A DNA stretch of 47,868 bases, taken from NCBI GenBank assembly GCA_910578425.1, contig CAJTQX010000018.1:1-47868 (forward strand), read 5' to 3'. Position numbers and translations under genes: made by a program. Numbering within the stretch: the stretch's first letter is position 1; every line of letters begins with the position of its first letter. Source of the stretch: an uncultured Anaerotignum sp. (lineage in GTDB: Bacteria; Bacillota; Clostridia; Lachnospirales; Anaerotignaceae). The notes below the pieces were generated by a model. The model was not told where the DNA came from, made no database searches, and was given only the letters and a program-made list of their open reading frames with translations. Below are positions 1-8,122 of the stretch, piece by piece.

Positions 1-21
1 TGGCGGGGCAAAGCCCCGCCA
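1..21. repeat. Perfect 9-bp hairpin at the window edge
   Basis: The first 21 bases form a perfect stem of nine pairs (tggcggggc / gccccgcca) around an aaa loop. No T-run follows, so it is not a clear terminator. It may be the end of an intergenic element or the 3' region of a gene lying to the left. Confidence 0.5.
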
Positions 22-51
22 CATTGTACGTCTGCGAATTTTTACCTGAAA

Positions 52-104
52 TCCGATAAAATTATGCTCGAAAATACGTATACATGACTCATGACGACAC
101 TACC
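52..104 (-). repeat. Partial copy of a short dispersed repeat (copy A)
   Basis: Bases 52-104 match the reverse complement of 45505-45557 with only a few mismatches, including the shared block ctcgaaaatacgtat and the end gacgacactacc. The same end is a terminal inverted repeat in the 45.5 kb copy. The other half of that copy is not recognisable here, so this is a truncated or diverged member. A 48-codon reading frame (84-230) begins inside it but has no ribosome binding site. Confidence 0.65.
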
Positions 105-183
105 TGGAAAATTCCTTCCAAAATGGAGGCTGCTCTGAAAAAACTTGATGATGCAGGCATTTCAAAAATGAATTTTCTGATGG

Positions 184-209
184 CAACGCCCCTGAAGACA
201 GGGCGTTTT
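184..209. terminator. Rho-independent terminator-like hairpin
   Basis: Stem aacgccc / gggcgtt around a 9-nt loop, followed on the plus strand by ttt. It lies just past the 3' end of the minus-strand SPOCS/LysM gene. It would serve plus-strand transcription entering from the left better than the minus-strand gene, because the minus side has only two U's. Confidence 0.5.
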
Positions 210-242
210 TGCTGTGCAGAATACGAATAACCTGCGGATTGG

Positions 243-1799
243 TTACCGCAGTATTTTAATAATCAGCAGCTTTTGACCGGGATAAAGCAGATCGGGATTT
301 TCAATCTCATTGACTGCTAAGATATCCTCCATAGTGGTATGGTAGTTTTTGGCAATGCTCCAAAGAGAATCGCCAGGCTGTACCATATAAATGACCGCGC
401 TTGCCGCGCTGATCTGTTCCTCGGCGTTTTCTTCCAGAGTGATATCTGTTACGGTTTCAGCAGTTTCTTTCCTCTGGACATGTGTTTCCATTGCCAGTGT
501 GGCGCGAAGCTCGCCTTCCTGTTCGGATAGTATCTGGAAATCCACATCCTCCAGACGCAGTTCGACTTCGGCTGTATCGCCCTCCTGTACGCCCTTCAGT
601 TCGACTGTTTGGGTGAAAGGATAGCCGCGCCGGATAACGCAGACAGGGCTTTCGTCATTTTCGCAGTAATACAGCACTGCGGCGGAAAGCACGCCCTCTG
701 CTTCCACAAAATCCTGTCCTGTGCGCGTTTCTTCCAGCCGTACATCGCCCCAGATTTCCTCCACCCGAAGCATGGGGGACTCGCTGTTTTCCAGTTGGAC
801 CCGCTCTTTCAGTGTGAACTGATTCCTGCCGCTGGCAACCGTCAGCGGGTATGTCACCGTTTCGCGGTCGATTTTTACAGTTCCTTTCGGGGAATAGGCG
901 TCCAGCAGTATTTCATGCTCCATAGGCTCCCGTCCTTTTAACGCCGCGCCAACGGTAACATCTGCGGAAAGCTGGCGTGTTTCGCCGTCTTCGTCTATTG
1001 TGGGCGTGAGCTTTGCTTCCTCAATCCAAAGACGCGTATCAATGACGCTGCGCGGCTCAATTTCGTCCCCTTCCAGATAACCGCTGAACGGAATTTTTTC
1101 CGTAAAGCTGCCAAGATTTCCCTGTGTGTCAGTATAAAGGATACTGATTTTCAGATTTCCGCGTACCATGACTTTCCCGTCCATTGGACGTACATCCTGT
1201 TCCGTCAGCGCGGTTCCTTCCCAGAGAATTTCACTGATTTCCGGCTTTGCGGCAGGCAGGACAAGTTCCTCCTTTATGGTAAACCTGTCCCGCAGCTCCG
1301 CAGTGTCGGCCTCCATGCGCAGGCAGCCTTTCAGACATTCCACACCTTCGCCTTCTGCATCGCAGAGGATTTCCGCACTGCGCCTGCGTTCCGCCGCCGC
1401 CTCTACGCCAATGACCGCTTTTACGCTCAGTTTTCTGTCATTGATGATTTCACAGTCTAAATGCTCCAGATTTGCGTTCAATGTGATTTCCATGTCTGGT
1501 TCCAGCCCGTCCATATGTATAAAATCTTCCATAGGCAGGGAGGATTTCATGGTGTAAAGCGGCTGCTCCCCGTTTTTGCCTGCATAAAGCACAAGCAGCT
1601 CCAGCTCGCCTGAGAAACCGATCCTGTCGTCGCTGACTCTTTTGTCACGTATTTTTACACTGCCCTCACAGCGCAGGAGTTCCTGCAGGTCAGGCTTGCT
1701 GTCCGGCACAATAACGTCCCCTTCCAGCAGAATCTGGGAAGTCTGCCTGCCTGCTTCTTCCCGCCATACCATCGTTTCTTTCGCCAATTCCAACGGCAT
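243..1799 (-). CDS. SPOCS (DUF3794) and LysM domain protein, spore-coat type
   Basis: 518 residues. The body is built from SPOCS/DUF3794-type beta-rich segments, for example the N-terminal stretch with DVIVPDSKPDLQELL near residues 28-42 and similar segments near 185-300 and 310-430. A single LysM domain closes the protein (about residues 470-516, beginning YMVQPGDSLWSIAKNY). In clostridia this architecture is linked to spore coat or spore-envelope assembly, where LysM binds peptidoglycan-like glycan. There is no signal peptide, which fits assembly from the mother cell. The start is ATG at 1799 with AGGAGGG just upstream. The gene is monocistronic and divergent from tmk. Assignment of the family is firm; the exact coat role is inferred. 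Confidence 0.88.
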   Translation of the reverse strand: MPLELAKETMVWREEAGRQTSQILLEGDVIVPDSKPDLQELLRCEGSVKIRDKRVSDDRIGFSGELELLVLYAGKNGEQPLYTMKSSLPMEDFIHMDGLEPDMEITLNANLEHLDCEIINDRKLSVKAVIGVEAAAERRRSAEILCDAEGEGVECLKGCLRMEADTAELRDRFTIKEELVLPAAKPEISEILWEGTALTEQDVRPMDGKVMVRGNLKISILYTDTQGNLGSFTEKIPFSGYLEGDEIEPRSVIDTRLWIEEAKLTPTIDEDGETRQLSADVTVGAALKGREPMEHEILLDAYSPKGTVKIDRETVTYPLTVASGRNQFTLKERVQLENSESPMLRVEEIWGDVRLEETRTGQDFVEAEGVLSAAVLYYCENDESPVCVIRRGYPFTQTVELKGVQEGDTAEVELRLEDVDFQILSEQEGELRATLAMETHVQRKETAETVTDITLEENAEEQISAASAVIYMVQPGDSLWSIAKNYHTTMEDILAVNEIENPDLLYPGQKLLIIKILR

Positions 1800-1951
1800 A
1801 AAAACCCTCCTTATCCTTCCTGTGGCGTATCCGCACTTTGTCTATATGGTAATATATTAGCGCGCGGCGGTTTTATGCCAAAAAAATGGAGGACGGGGAG
1901 GGCTGGAAGGAGATACCGGCGTGTTTTTTGGCTTGTGCGGGCTTTATTTCT

Positions 1952-1980
1952 TTGCGTATTTTCATAGAATGTGGTATACT
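1952..1980 (+). promoter_or_regulatory. SigA-type promoter of the tmk operon
   Basis: TTGCGT (1952-1957), a 17-bp spacer and TATACT (1975-1980). It starts transcription about 45 nt before the tmk ATG at 2032. It argues against an upstream GTG at 1921, because the promoter would lie inside that longer frame. Confidence 0.75.
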
Positions 1981-2031
1981 AAAATATCAAAACAATTCTA
2001 CGGCGCGGACAGCATGGGGGCAGGGATTTAT

Positions 2032-2679
2032 ATGGATAAGCCTGGGTATTTTATTTCTATTGAGGGCGGCGACGGCAGCGGCAAATCCACACAGATACAG
2101 AAAATAAAGGCGTATCTGGAGGAATGCGGCGCGGATGTGCTTCTGACAAGGGAGCCGGGCGGCACGCCCATTGCGGAAAAGATACGGGAGCTGATACTGG
2201 AGCCGGAAAACACCGCAATGGCCGCGCGCGCGGAAATGCTGCTTTATGCGGCCGCACGCGCGCAGCATTTGGAAGAAAAAATCCTTCCCGCGCTGGCGGC
2301 AGGCAGGACTGTGATTACAGACCGCTTTACAGATTCCAGTATCGCCTACCAGGGCTATGGGCGCGGGCTTGGCGGTATTGTGGCAGAGGTGAACCGCATT
2401 GCTACAGATGGCAGGGAGCCTGACCTGACGTTTTTTCTGAACATCAGCCCCAAAGAGGGCATGGCGCGGAAAAAACAGCAGGACAGCCACGAGCTGGACA
2501 GGATGGAGCGGGAAAAAGCGGCGTTCCATGAAAGGGTATATCAGGGGTACCTTGCCCTGGCAGAGGAAAGCGGCGGAAGGATATGCGTGATAGACGCGGG
2601 ACAGCCGCCGGACGATGTATTCGCGGAAATAAAGGAAGAATTAGACCGGCTGTTTGGCTTTGCGCCGCGGCGCGGATAA
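2032..2679 (+). CDS. tmk: Thymidylate kinase
   Basis: 215 residues, the usual family length. It phosphorylates dTMP to dTDP for DNA synthesis. The N-terminus carries the P-loop EGGDGSGKST (residues 9-18), then the TREPGGTPIAEKIR segment containing the DR/EPGG dTMP-site motif, and TDRFTDSSIAYQGYGRG in the middle. The start is ATG 2032, which puts the P-loop at the usual distance from the N-terminus and lies downstream of a good promoter. An in-frame GTG at 1921 also has a good AAGGAG site and would add 37 hydrophobic residues, but the promoter sits inside that extension. First gene of the tmk-darA-holB-ricT-trmN6 cluster; darA starts 12 bases after its stop. Confidence 0.95.
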   Translation: MDKPGYFISIEGGDGSGKSTQIQKIKAYLEECGADVLLTREPGGTPIAEKIRELILEPENTAMAARAEMLLYAAARAQHLEEKILPALAAGRTVITDRFTDSSIAYQGYGRGLGGIVAEVNRIATDGREPDLTFFLNISPKEGMARKKQQDSHELDRMEREKAAFHERVYQGYLALAEESGGRICVIDAGQPPDDVFAEIKEELDRLFGFAPRRG

Positions 2680-2691
2680 GGAGGGATTTTC

Positions 2692-3018
2692 ATGAAACTT
2701 ATCATTGCGATTTTACAGGACGAGGACGCGGGAGAGGCGATCTCCCATTTGAATGAAGCGGGCTTTCAGGTGACAAGGCTGGCGACAAAGGGCGGTTTTC
2801 TGCGCGCGGGCAATACAACGCTGCTGGCGGGCGTGGAAAATGAGAAGGTAGACGAGGCGATAAAGATTATTGAAGAAAACAGCAAGGCGCGGACGCAGTA
2901 CGCGACGCTGCCCTCCTCCTGCGGGGCGATGCATGGGTTCATTCTCGCGCCGATTGAGGTGAAGGTCGGCGGGGCGACGGTGTTTGTGGTGGATGTGGAG
3001 CAGTTCCATAAGTTTTGA
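2692..3018 (+). CDS. darA: Cyclic-di-AMP receptor DarA (PII-like)
   Basis: 108 residues, closely matching Bacillus DarA/YaaQ (PstA in Listeria and Staphylococcus). Conserved blocks are MKLIIAILQDEDAGEAI, TRLATKGGFLRAGNTTLL and EVKVGGATVFVVDVEQFHKF. Members are trimeric PII-like proteins that bind c-di-AMP between subunits; the output is not settled in most species. The ribosome binding site is AAGGAGGG ahead of ATG 2692. It sits between tmk and holB, its usual place in Firmicutes, and the window therefore implies c-di-AMP signalling in this organism. A large palindromic element follows the stop. Confidence 0.93.
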   Translation: MKLIIAILQDEDAGEAISHLNEAGFQVTRLATKGGFLRAGNTTLLAGVENEKVDEAIKIIEENSKARTQYATLPSSCGAMHGFILAPIEVKVGGATVFVVDVEQFHKF

Positions 3019-3026
3019 AAAAAATT

Positions 3027-3393
3027 AAGACCCTGGGGGCACCGCCCCCAAACCCCCGCAAGAGGCAGCTTCTCCGCTCCGGTCGGCGCAAAACGAGTGT
3101 TTGCTGGACACTCTGCGCCCCTTGACCCTTTTTCCAGCCGCATTTTATGCGGCTGGGGAGAAAAGGGGAAGGAGGCGGCAGGGTTTTGGGCTGGACAGGC
3201 GCGGAGGATATTGTGGGCAGGGTCTGGCTGGGTTTTGGGCTTGTGAATATTTGGAATGATTTATTTTTTGCTCCCGCAAAACACAGTTTTGCGGCAGTCC
3301 AGGGTCAAGGGGGCGGGTGCCCCCTTGCAGGGGTTTGGGGACAGAGTCCCCAGGGTTTTGCAGGGAATTGGGGCAGAGCCCCAAGGTCTTAAA
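3027..3393. repeat. Mosaic palindromic intergenic element E1 (darA-holB)
   Basis: The left part (3027-3128) and the right part (3302-3390) are imperfect reverse complements. The left begins aagaccctgggggc and later has ccccttgaccc; the right begins gggtcaaggggg and ends ccccaaggtctt. Inside each arm is a hairpin: ccagccgca/tgcggctgg (3134-3156) and ccgcaaaac/gttttgcgg (3274-3294). The centre (about 3157-3273) is unlike the other copies. No gene is convincing in this 390-bp gap. The right arm ends just before the holB ribosome binding site. Confidence 0.7.
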
Positions 3394-3407
3394 AAAGGAG
3401 ATACGGT

Positions 3408-4421
3408 TTGTATACATTTCGGGAAATCTGGGGGAACGACGCGCTGGTGCGGCACTTGCAGACAGCGGCGGCAGGCGGGCGCGTTTCCCATGCATATCTG
3501 TTTACAGGCGGCGCGGGCGCGGGCAAACGCCTGCTGGCGAACACATTCGCGAAGGCATTGCAGTGTGAAGGCGCGGGCGAACGCCCCTGCTGTACATGCG
3601 CAAGCTGCACAGTGTTCGACAGCGGCAACCATCCGGATGTGATCTATGTGCGGACGGAGAAAAAAAGTATCGGCGTGGACGAGATACGGGAACAGATACT
3701 GGAAACGGTGAACTTGAAGCCCTACCGTTTTGCCTGCAAAATTTATATCATTGAAAATGCGGATACCATGACTGTTCAGGCGCAGAATGCTTTGCTCAAA
3801 ACGCTTGAGGAGCCGCCGCTTTATGCCCGTTTCCTGCTTTTGGCGGAACGCGCGGAGGCATTTCTGCCAACGGTTCTTTCGAGAGTGGCGGTGATGCCGC
3901 TGCGCCCCCTGCCGGAACAGAAGATTGCCGCGTATCTGCGGGAAAAGGCGCGTGTCCCTGCTGAGACCTGTGGCAGTTATGCGGCTTATGCACAGGGGCG
4001 TATCGGGCGCGCGCTGGAGTTATTGCAGGACGAGGATTTTCAGCAGCTCCGGCAGGATATTCTGCAAAAGCTGCAGGCTCTGCCCGATATGGGAGCGGCA
4101 GACGTGCTGGTAATGGCAAAGGATTTGGAGGGCTATAAAAACGACCTCCGCTTTTTGGATATTATGGAACTCTGGTACCGCGATCTGCTGGCGGCAAAAT
4201 GCCTGCGGGACGAACGGTTTTTAATTGAAAAGGAACAGAAAGACGCTGTTTTCCGCGCGGCAAAGGAACCGCCGGAACGGCTGGCGAAAAACGCGCGCGC
4301 CGTACACGAGGCGCGGAAACGGCTGGCGCAGAACGCAAATTTTCGGCTGACGATGGAAGTTATGCTGATGGAGATAAAGGAGATTGAAACCAATGACAGA
4401 AGTGGTAGGAATACGCTTTAA
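3408..4421 (+). CDS. holB: DNA polymerase III delta' subunit
   Basis: 337 residues. Clamp-loader AAA+ subunit that acts with the tau and delta subunits to load the beta clamp. The N-terminus has the P-loop-like GGAGAGKR (residues 34-41), and a zinc-binding set at Cys53, Cys61, Cys64 and Cys67. The box YIIENADTMTVQAQNALLKT and the sensor segment with ERAEAFLPTVLSR follow. The start is TTG 3408 with AAAGGAG seven bases upstream; no better ATG is present. The 3' end overlaps ricT by 29 bases. An exact holB/dnaX distinction rests on length (no tau-like C-terminus) and on the tmk-darA neighbourhood. Confidence 0.93.
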   Translation: MYTFREIWGNDALVRHLQTAAAGGRVSHAYLFTGGAGAGKRLLANTFAKALQCEGAGERPCCTCASCTVFDSGNHPDVIYVRTEKKSIGVDEIREQILETVNLKPYRFACKIYIIENADTMTVQAQNALLKTLEEPPLYARFLLLAERAEAFLPTVLSRVAVMPLRPLPEQKIAAYLREKARVPAETCGSYAAYAQGRIGRALELLQDEDFQQLRQDILQKLQALPDMGAADVLVMAKDLEGYKNDLRFLDIMELWYRDLLAAKCLRDERFLIEKEQKDAVFRAAKEPPERLAKNARAVHEARKRLAQNANFRLTMEVMLMEIKEIETNDRSGRNTL

Positions 4422-5265
4422 GAAAGCGGGAAAGATGTATTATTTCGACCCTGCCGGACTGAAGCTGGAAAGGGACGACGGCGCGATTGTGGAAACGGCG
4501 CGCGGCGTGGAATATGGAACGGTGGTAAAGGGCAATATGACTGTTACAGAGGAAAACATCGTTTTCCCTCTGAAAACGGTGATGCGCAAAGCTACACAGG
4601 ATGACAGGAAGACGGTGGAAGGCAACCATAAGCGGGAAAGCGAAGCCTTTGATATCTGTCTGGAAAAAATTGCACGGCTGGATCTGGATATGAAGCTGGT
4701 GGATGTGGAAATGACGTTTGACCGCAACAAGCTGATTTTTTATTTCACATCCGATGGGCGGGTGGATTTCCGCGAACTGGTGAAGGAACTGGCGGCAGTG
4801 TTCCGTATGCGCATTGAGCTGCGGCAGATCGGCGTGCGGGACGAGGCGAAAATGCTCAACGGCATCGGCATCTGCGGAAGGCCGCTTTGCTGCGCGACGT
4901 TTTTGGGCGATTTCCAGCCGGTTTCCATAAAAATGGCAAAGGAACAGAACCTTTCGCTGAACCCAACGAAAATCAGCGGCATTTGCGGCAGGCTGATGTG
5001 CTGCCTGAAATATGAGGAAGATGTTTATGAGGAGCTGAACCGCAGGCTGCCGAAGGTGGGCGATATTATTGCAACGCCGGACGGAACGGGGGAGATACTC
5101 TCCGCAAATGTGCTTTCCCAGCAGGTAAAAGCAGCGGTGCGCAAGACAGAAAACGATCCGCCTACGATTGCGTTCTACCATGTGGACGAGATCAGGCTGA
5201 TCCGTTCCAAAAAGAGAAAAAAACAGCAGCCTGCGCCGGAGGAACTGAAAGCTTATGAGGACTGA
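4393..5265 (+). CDS. ricT: RicT/YaaT, PSP1-domain regulatory iron-sulfur protein
   Basis: 290 residues. The PSP1 C-terminal domain spans about residues 75-190 and holds the cysteine-rich signature GICGRPLCCATFLGDF and GICGRLMCCLKYE. In Bacillus RicT forms a complex with RicA and RicF, binds [4Fe-4S], and helps RNase Y maturation of mRNAs and Spo0A phosphorylation. The start is ATG 4393 with AAAGGAG about ten bases upstream; a TTG at 4384 is too close to that site. The start overlaps holB and the end overlaps trmN6, so the three are translationally linked. Neither RicF nor RicA is encoded beside it here. Confidence 0.93.
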   Translation: MTEVVGIRFKKAGKMYYFDPAGLKLERDDGAIVETARGVEYGTVVKGNMTVTEENIVFPLKTVMRKATQDDRKTVEGNHKRESEAFDICLEKIARLDLDMKLVDVEMTFDRNKLIFYFTSDGRVDFRELVKELAAVFRMRIELRQIGVRDEAKMLNGIGICGRPLCCATFLGDFQPVSIKMAKEQNLSLNPTKISGICGRLMCCLKYEEDVYEELNRRLPKVGDIIATPDGTGEILSANVLSQQVKAAVRKTENDPPTIAFYHVDEIRLIRSKKRKKQQPAPEELKAYED

Positions 5266-5998
5266 CGTGACCATACATCCGCATGAGCGTCTGGACGACC
5301 TGCACAGGGGCGGCTATCATATCATACAGGACCCGAGGCGGTTCTGCTTTGGAGTGGATGCGGTGATACTCAGCGGCTTTGCGCGGGTGAAGCGGGGAGA
5401 GAATGTGCTGGACCTGGGTACGGGTACGGGCGTGATTCCTGTTTTGCTGGCGGCAAAAACGGAAGGCAGACATTTTACCGGACTGGAAATACAGCCGGAA
5501 AGCGCGGAGATGGCGGCGCGGAGCGTGCAGCTGAATGAACTGGAGGAACGTGTTTCTATCGTGCAGGGCGATATCAAGGAAGCGGCAGGGATTTTCGGCG
5601 GCTCGACGTTTGACGTGGTGGTGTCGAATCCGCCGTATATGAACAGCGGCGGAGGGCTGGTAAACCCCAGAGAGGCAAAGGCTATTGCGCGGCATGAAAT
5701 TCTCTGCTCGCTGGAGGACGTTGCGGCGGCGGCGGGGAAGATACTCCGGCCGAAAGGGCGGTTTTATATGATACACAGACCGCACAGGCTGACGGATATT
5801 TTGACAGTATTGCGGCAGTATAAGCTGGAGCCGAAGCGGGTGAGGTTTGTGCATCCGTATGTGGAAAAACCGCCGACGATGGTGCTGGTGGAGGCTGGCA
5901 GGGGCGGCAGGCCGATGGTGAAGGTTGACGCGCCGCTGGTGATTTACCGCGCGCCGCAGGAGTACACAGAGGAAATTTACCGGATTTATTACGGGTGA
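5255..5998 (+). CDS. trmN6: tRNA1(Val) (adenine-37-N6)-methyltransferase family protein
   Basis: 247 residues, YabB/TrmN6 family of class I SAM-dependent methyltransferases. It shows the SAM motif LDLGTGTGVIPVLLA (near residues 52-66) and the N6-adenine catalytic motif VVSNPPYM (near residues 123-130). The N-terminal segment FCFGVDAVILSGFA is typical of the family. Known members methylate N6 of A37 in tRNA1(Val); the Gram-positive members are annotated by homology. It overlaps ricT by 11 bases. Element E2 follows and separates it from rsmI. Confidence 0.88.
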   Translation: MRTDVTIHPHERLDDLHRGGYHIIQDPRRFCFGVDAVILSGFARVKRGENVLDLGTGTGVIPVLLAAKTEGRHFTGLEIQPESAEMAARSVQLNELEERVSIVQGDIKEAAGIFGGSTFDVVVSNPPYMNSGGGLVNPREAKAIARHEILCSLEDVAAAAGKILRPKGRFYMIHRPHRLTDILTVLRQYKLEPKRVRFVHPYVEKPPTMVLVEAGRGGRPMVKVDAPLVIYRAPQEYTEEIYRIYYG

Positions 5999-6002
5999 GA
6001 AA

Positions 6003-6291
6003 GATTGAAAACCTTGGGGACGCTGTTTCCACACCCCTGCAACCCCTGTCAGTACTTTGCTTCGCAAAGCCGCCTTCGGCGTCCGGACTTCTTTCCGGTA
6101 CCTATTGAAAAGGGCTTGACCCCCAATTTTATTTCAGCCGCACATGCGTGCGGCTGGGATATTAAGAGGAATGAAAGCATTTGTATTTATGATATAAACT
6201 TTCCGCTGCGCATTTGCGCGGCGGCAAAACGGGTCAAGGGGCGGAGTCCCTTGCGGAGGTTTGGAGGCAGAGCCTCCAAGGTTTTCACAGA
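6003..6291. repeat. Mosaic palindromic intergenic element E2 (trmN6-rsmI)
   Basis: Same plan as E1. The left arm begins aaaaccttgggg and includes gggcttgaccccc; a hairpin cagccgcac/gtgcggctg lies at 6135-6156. A short AT-rich centre (6157-6202) follows, then a hairpin ccgctgcgc/gcgcggcgg at 6203-6224, then the right arm gggtcaaggggcgg to ctccaaggttttcac. The right arm is largely the reverse complement of the left. It ends at the rsmI ribosome binding site. No gene is supported in the gap. Confidence 0.75.
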
Positions 6292-6302
6292 AAGGATTAG
6301 GC

Positions 6303-7199
6303 ATGGTTGGGACACTTTATCTTTGCGCGACGCCCATCGGCAATCTGGACGATATTACGCTGCGCACGCTGAAGCTGCTGGAAAGCGCGGACGTTATCGC
6401 TGCGGAGGATACGCGCAATACGCTGAAGCTATTGAACCATTACGAAATTAAAACGCCTATGACAAGCTACCATGAGCATAATAAGGCGGGGAAAGGCCCT
6501 GTGCTGCTGGAACGCCTGCAAAAGGGCGAGAGTATCGCGCTTGTGACAGACGCGGGTATGCCAGGCATTTCTGACCCAGGCGCGGATTTGGTGCGGCTCT
6601 GCCATGCGGCAGGCGTGCCGGTAACGGTCGCCCCGGGCGCGTCGGCGGCTGTGACCGCGCTGGTGCTTTCCGGACTGGATACGCGGCGTTTTGTATTTGA
6701 AGGCTTTCTGCCGCCGGAGAAAAAGGAGCGCAGGGAAATTCTGCGGACATTGGAGCGGGAGCACCGGACAATGGTGTTCTACGAAGCCCCGCACCGCCTG
6801 CTGGATACGTTGGAGGAGCTTTGCGGCGTATTCGGCGAGGAACGGCAGACAGCCGCGGCGCGGGAGCTGACGAAGAAATTTGAGGAGGTGCGCAGGGATA
6901 CGCTGGGCGGACAACTGGCGTATTTCAGGGAAAACGCGCCGAAGGGCGAATTTGTGCTGGTCTGCGCAGGTTTTACATTGGAGGAACAGCGGCGCGAGGA
7001 GCAGGAAGGCTGGGCGCAGGTTTCTGTTGAGGAACATATGGCGCGCTATCTGGCGCAGGGTATGGGCGAAAAAGAAGCGATGAAGCAGACCGCGAAGGAT
7101 AGAGGCGTGCCAAAGCGGGAGATTTACCAATATTTGAAAAAAAATGATGAAAACGCCTGCTTGGATAACAAATACAGGAAGGGAGAGAAAAAGGTTTGA
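6303..7199 (+). CDS. rsmI: 16S rRNA (cytidine1402-2'-O)-methyltransferase
   Basis: 298 residues, tetrapyrrole-methylase-like fold. It 2'-O-methylates C1402 in the decoding centre of 16S rRNA using SAM. Diagnostic segments are LYLCATPIGNLDDIT at the N-terminus, ITLRTLKLLESADVIAAEDTRN, SYHEHN, VTDAGMPGISDPGADLV, PGASAAVTAL and FEGFLPPEKKER. The start is ATG 6303 behind AAAGGA; an in-frame upstream ATG at 6261 lies inside the repeat element and lacks a site. Its stop overlaps the TTG start of the next gene (TTGA), so the two are probably co-translated. Confidence 0.95.
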   Translation: MVGTLYLCATPIGNLDDITLRTLKLLESADVIAAEDTRNTLKLLNHYEIKTPMTSYHEHNKAGKGPVLLERLQKGESIALVTDAGMPGISDPGADLVRLCHAAGVPVTVAPGASAAVTALVLSGLDTRRFVFEGFLPPEKKERREILRTLEREHRTMVFYEAPHRLLDTLEELCGVFGEERQTAAARELTKKFEEVRRDTLGGQLAYFRENAPKGEFVLVCAGFTLEEQRREEQEGWAQVSVEEHMARYLAQGMGEKEAMKQTAKDRGVPKREIYQYLKKNDENACLDNKYRKGEKKV

Positions 7200-7567
7200 A
7201 GGAATATTTTTCTGTTTTGACATGGCAGGATGTGTTTCTTGCGGCGTGTCTGGCATATGTGATTACCTATATCATCCGCAGTTTCCAGAGATGGATTGAC
7301 AGACGGGTGGAAAAGACGTTTGTAGTGCGTTCGCTTGACGTGCCGGGGGTCTATGAGAAATGCAGGGAACTGTTCCCGATTGAAAAAATTACGTTTCAGG
7401 GAAAGGAATTTACGCGGGGTATGCGTGTGAAGGTGACAACGCTGCACGAAAATATCATTGAGGGCGAACTCATCGGCATGAACAAAATGAATCTGGTCTG
7501 TATCCGCACGAACAGCCAGATCATTGCGCACCAGTTGGAAAAAATACAGGAGATCCGCTCTATTTGA
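7196..7567 (+). CDS. Hypothetical small membrane-anchored protein
   Basis: 123 residues; no family recognised with confidence. One transmembrane helix lies near residues 10-30 (WQDVFLAACLAYVITYIIRS). The rest is a soluble basic domain with a beta-rich pattern (KITFQGKEFTRGMRVKVTTLHENIIEGELIGMNKMNLVCIRTNSQIIAH) that looks like a small Sm or SH3-like fold, though that is only an impression. The start is TTG 7196, overlapping the rsmI stop, with GGGAG upstream. A strong terminator follows, so it ends the operon. Confidence 0.75.
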   Translation: MKEYFSVLTWQDVFLAACLAYVITYIIRSFQRWIDRRVEKTFVVRSLDVPGVYEKCRELFPIEKITFQGKEFTRGMRVKVTTLHENIIEGELIGMNKMNLVCIRTNSQIIAHQLEKIQEIRSI

Positions 7568-7618
7568 GGGAACGCCTGAAACGTTCGACGGAAGAAGGAA
7601 ACAGGATACAGAAAAAAT

Positions 7619-7656
7619 GGGAAAGCTTTGCGGGATTTGCAGGCTTTCCCTTTTTT
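7619..7656 (+). terminator. Terminator of the rsmI operon
   Basis: Stem gggaaagc / gctttccc around a 16-nt loop, followed by six T's. It lies about 50 nt past the stop of the small membrane protein. Confidence 0.85.
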
Positions 7657-7819
7657 GCGTTTCGGACGGGCGTTTCGGCGGCGTAAGCTATGTGGGACAA
7701 GGGATGATTTTTGTTTAATTTTGACAAAAAAATAAAGGAATATAGTAAAAATACCTTTGAATTTTGTCTGATATGCTGGTATTTATGGATTTTTAACGAC
7801 ATTTTAACGGATGAATCTA

Positions 7820-7873
7820 TTGAATTTCCTTTGCAGGGGAATATAATGAAAGGGAAACAGACCGGTTGGTCTG
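7820..7873 (+). promoter_or_regulatory. Promoter and TetR-type operator for the regulator-activase operon
   Basis: TTGAAT (7820-7825), a 16-bp spacer and TATAAT (7842-7847). A perfect inverted repeat CAGACC-GGTT-GGTCTG lies at 7858-7873, just downstream of the predicted transcription start. Palindromes of the form AGACC-N4-GGTCT are known operators of NemR-like TetR/AcrR proteins. The next gene encodes such a regulator, so autorepression is the simplest reading. The leader from here to the regulator is about 270 nt and contains a repeat-like segment. Confidence 0.65.
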
Positions 7874-7884
7874 AAAATGGGGCG

Positions 7885-8100
7885 GTGCTTAAAACCCTGG
7901 GCTCTGCCCAAACCCGTTCGCTTTTTGAAAAAAGCGAAACCAAAAACTTTTGCTGCAGCTGTGCGTCTGCGCGTTGCAGGAGAATGAAAGAATAATGAAC
8001 CGATATAACACGGGACGCAGAGTATCGCAGGCAAAGAACAGAACAAAGCAGGCCCTTGCGGGGTGCCGGAGGGACAATGTTCCCGTTGTTTTCATATTTT
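7885..8100. repeat. Diverged palindromic element segment E5 (tetR leader)
   Basis: Begins with the left-arm signature ttaaaaccctgggctctgcc and a stem cgctttttgaaaaaagcg (7919-7936). Near 8051 it ends with a right-arm-like segment (cccttgcggggtgccgg). It is less symmetrical than E1-E3. It lies between the operator and the tetR start codon, so it is transcribed as part of the leader. Confidence 0.45.
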
Positions 8101-8122
8101 TGCAGAAAAGGGGGAACGCCAT

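Noticed and set aside
84..230. 48-codon frame at the left edge, possibly coding
   Set aside because: It begins inside the repeat copy with no ribosome binding site and no family match; kept only as a note.
3147..3642. Several short frames across element E1 and holB start
   Set aside because: They lie in palindromic repeat sequence or overlap holB in the wrong frame, without ribosome binding sites.
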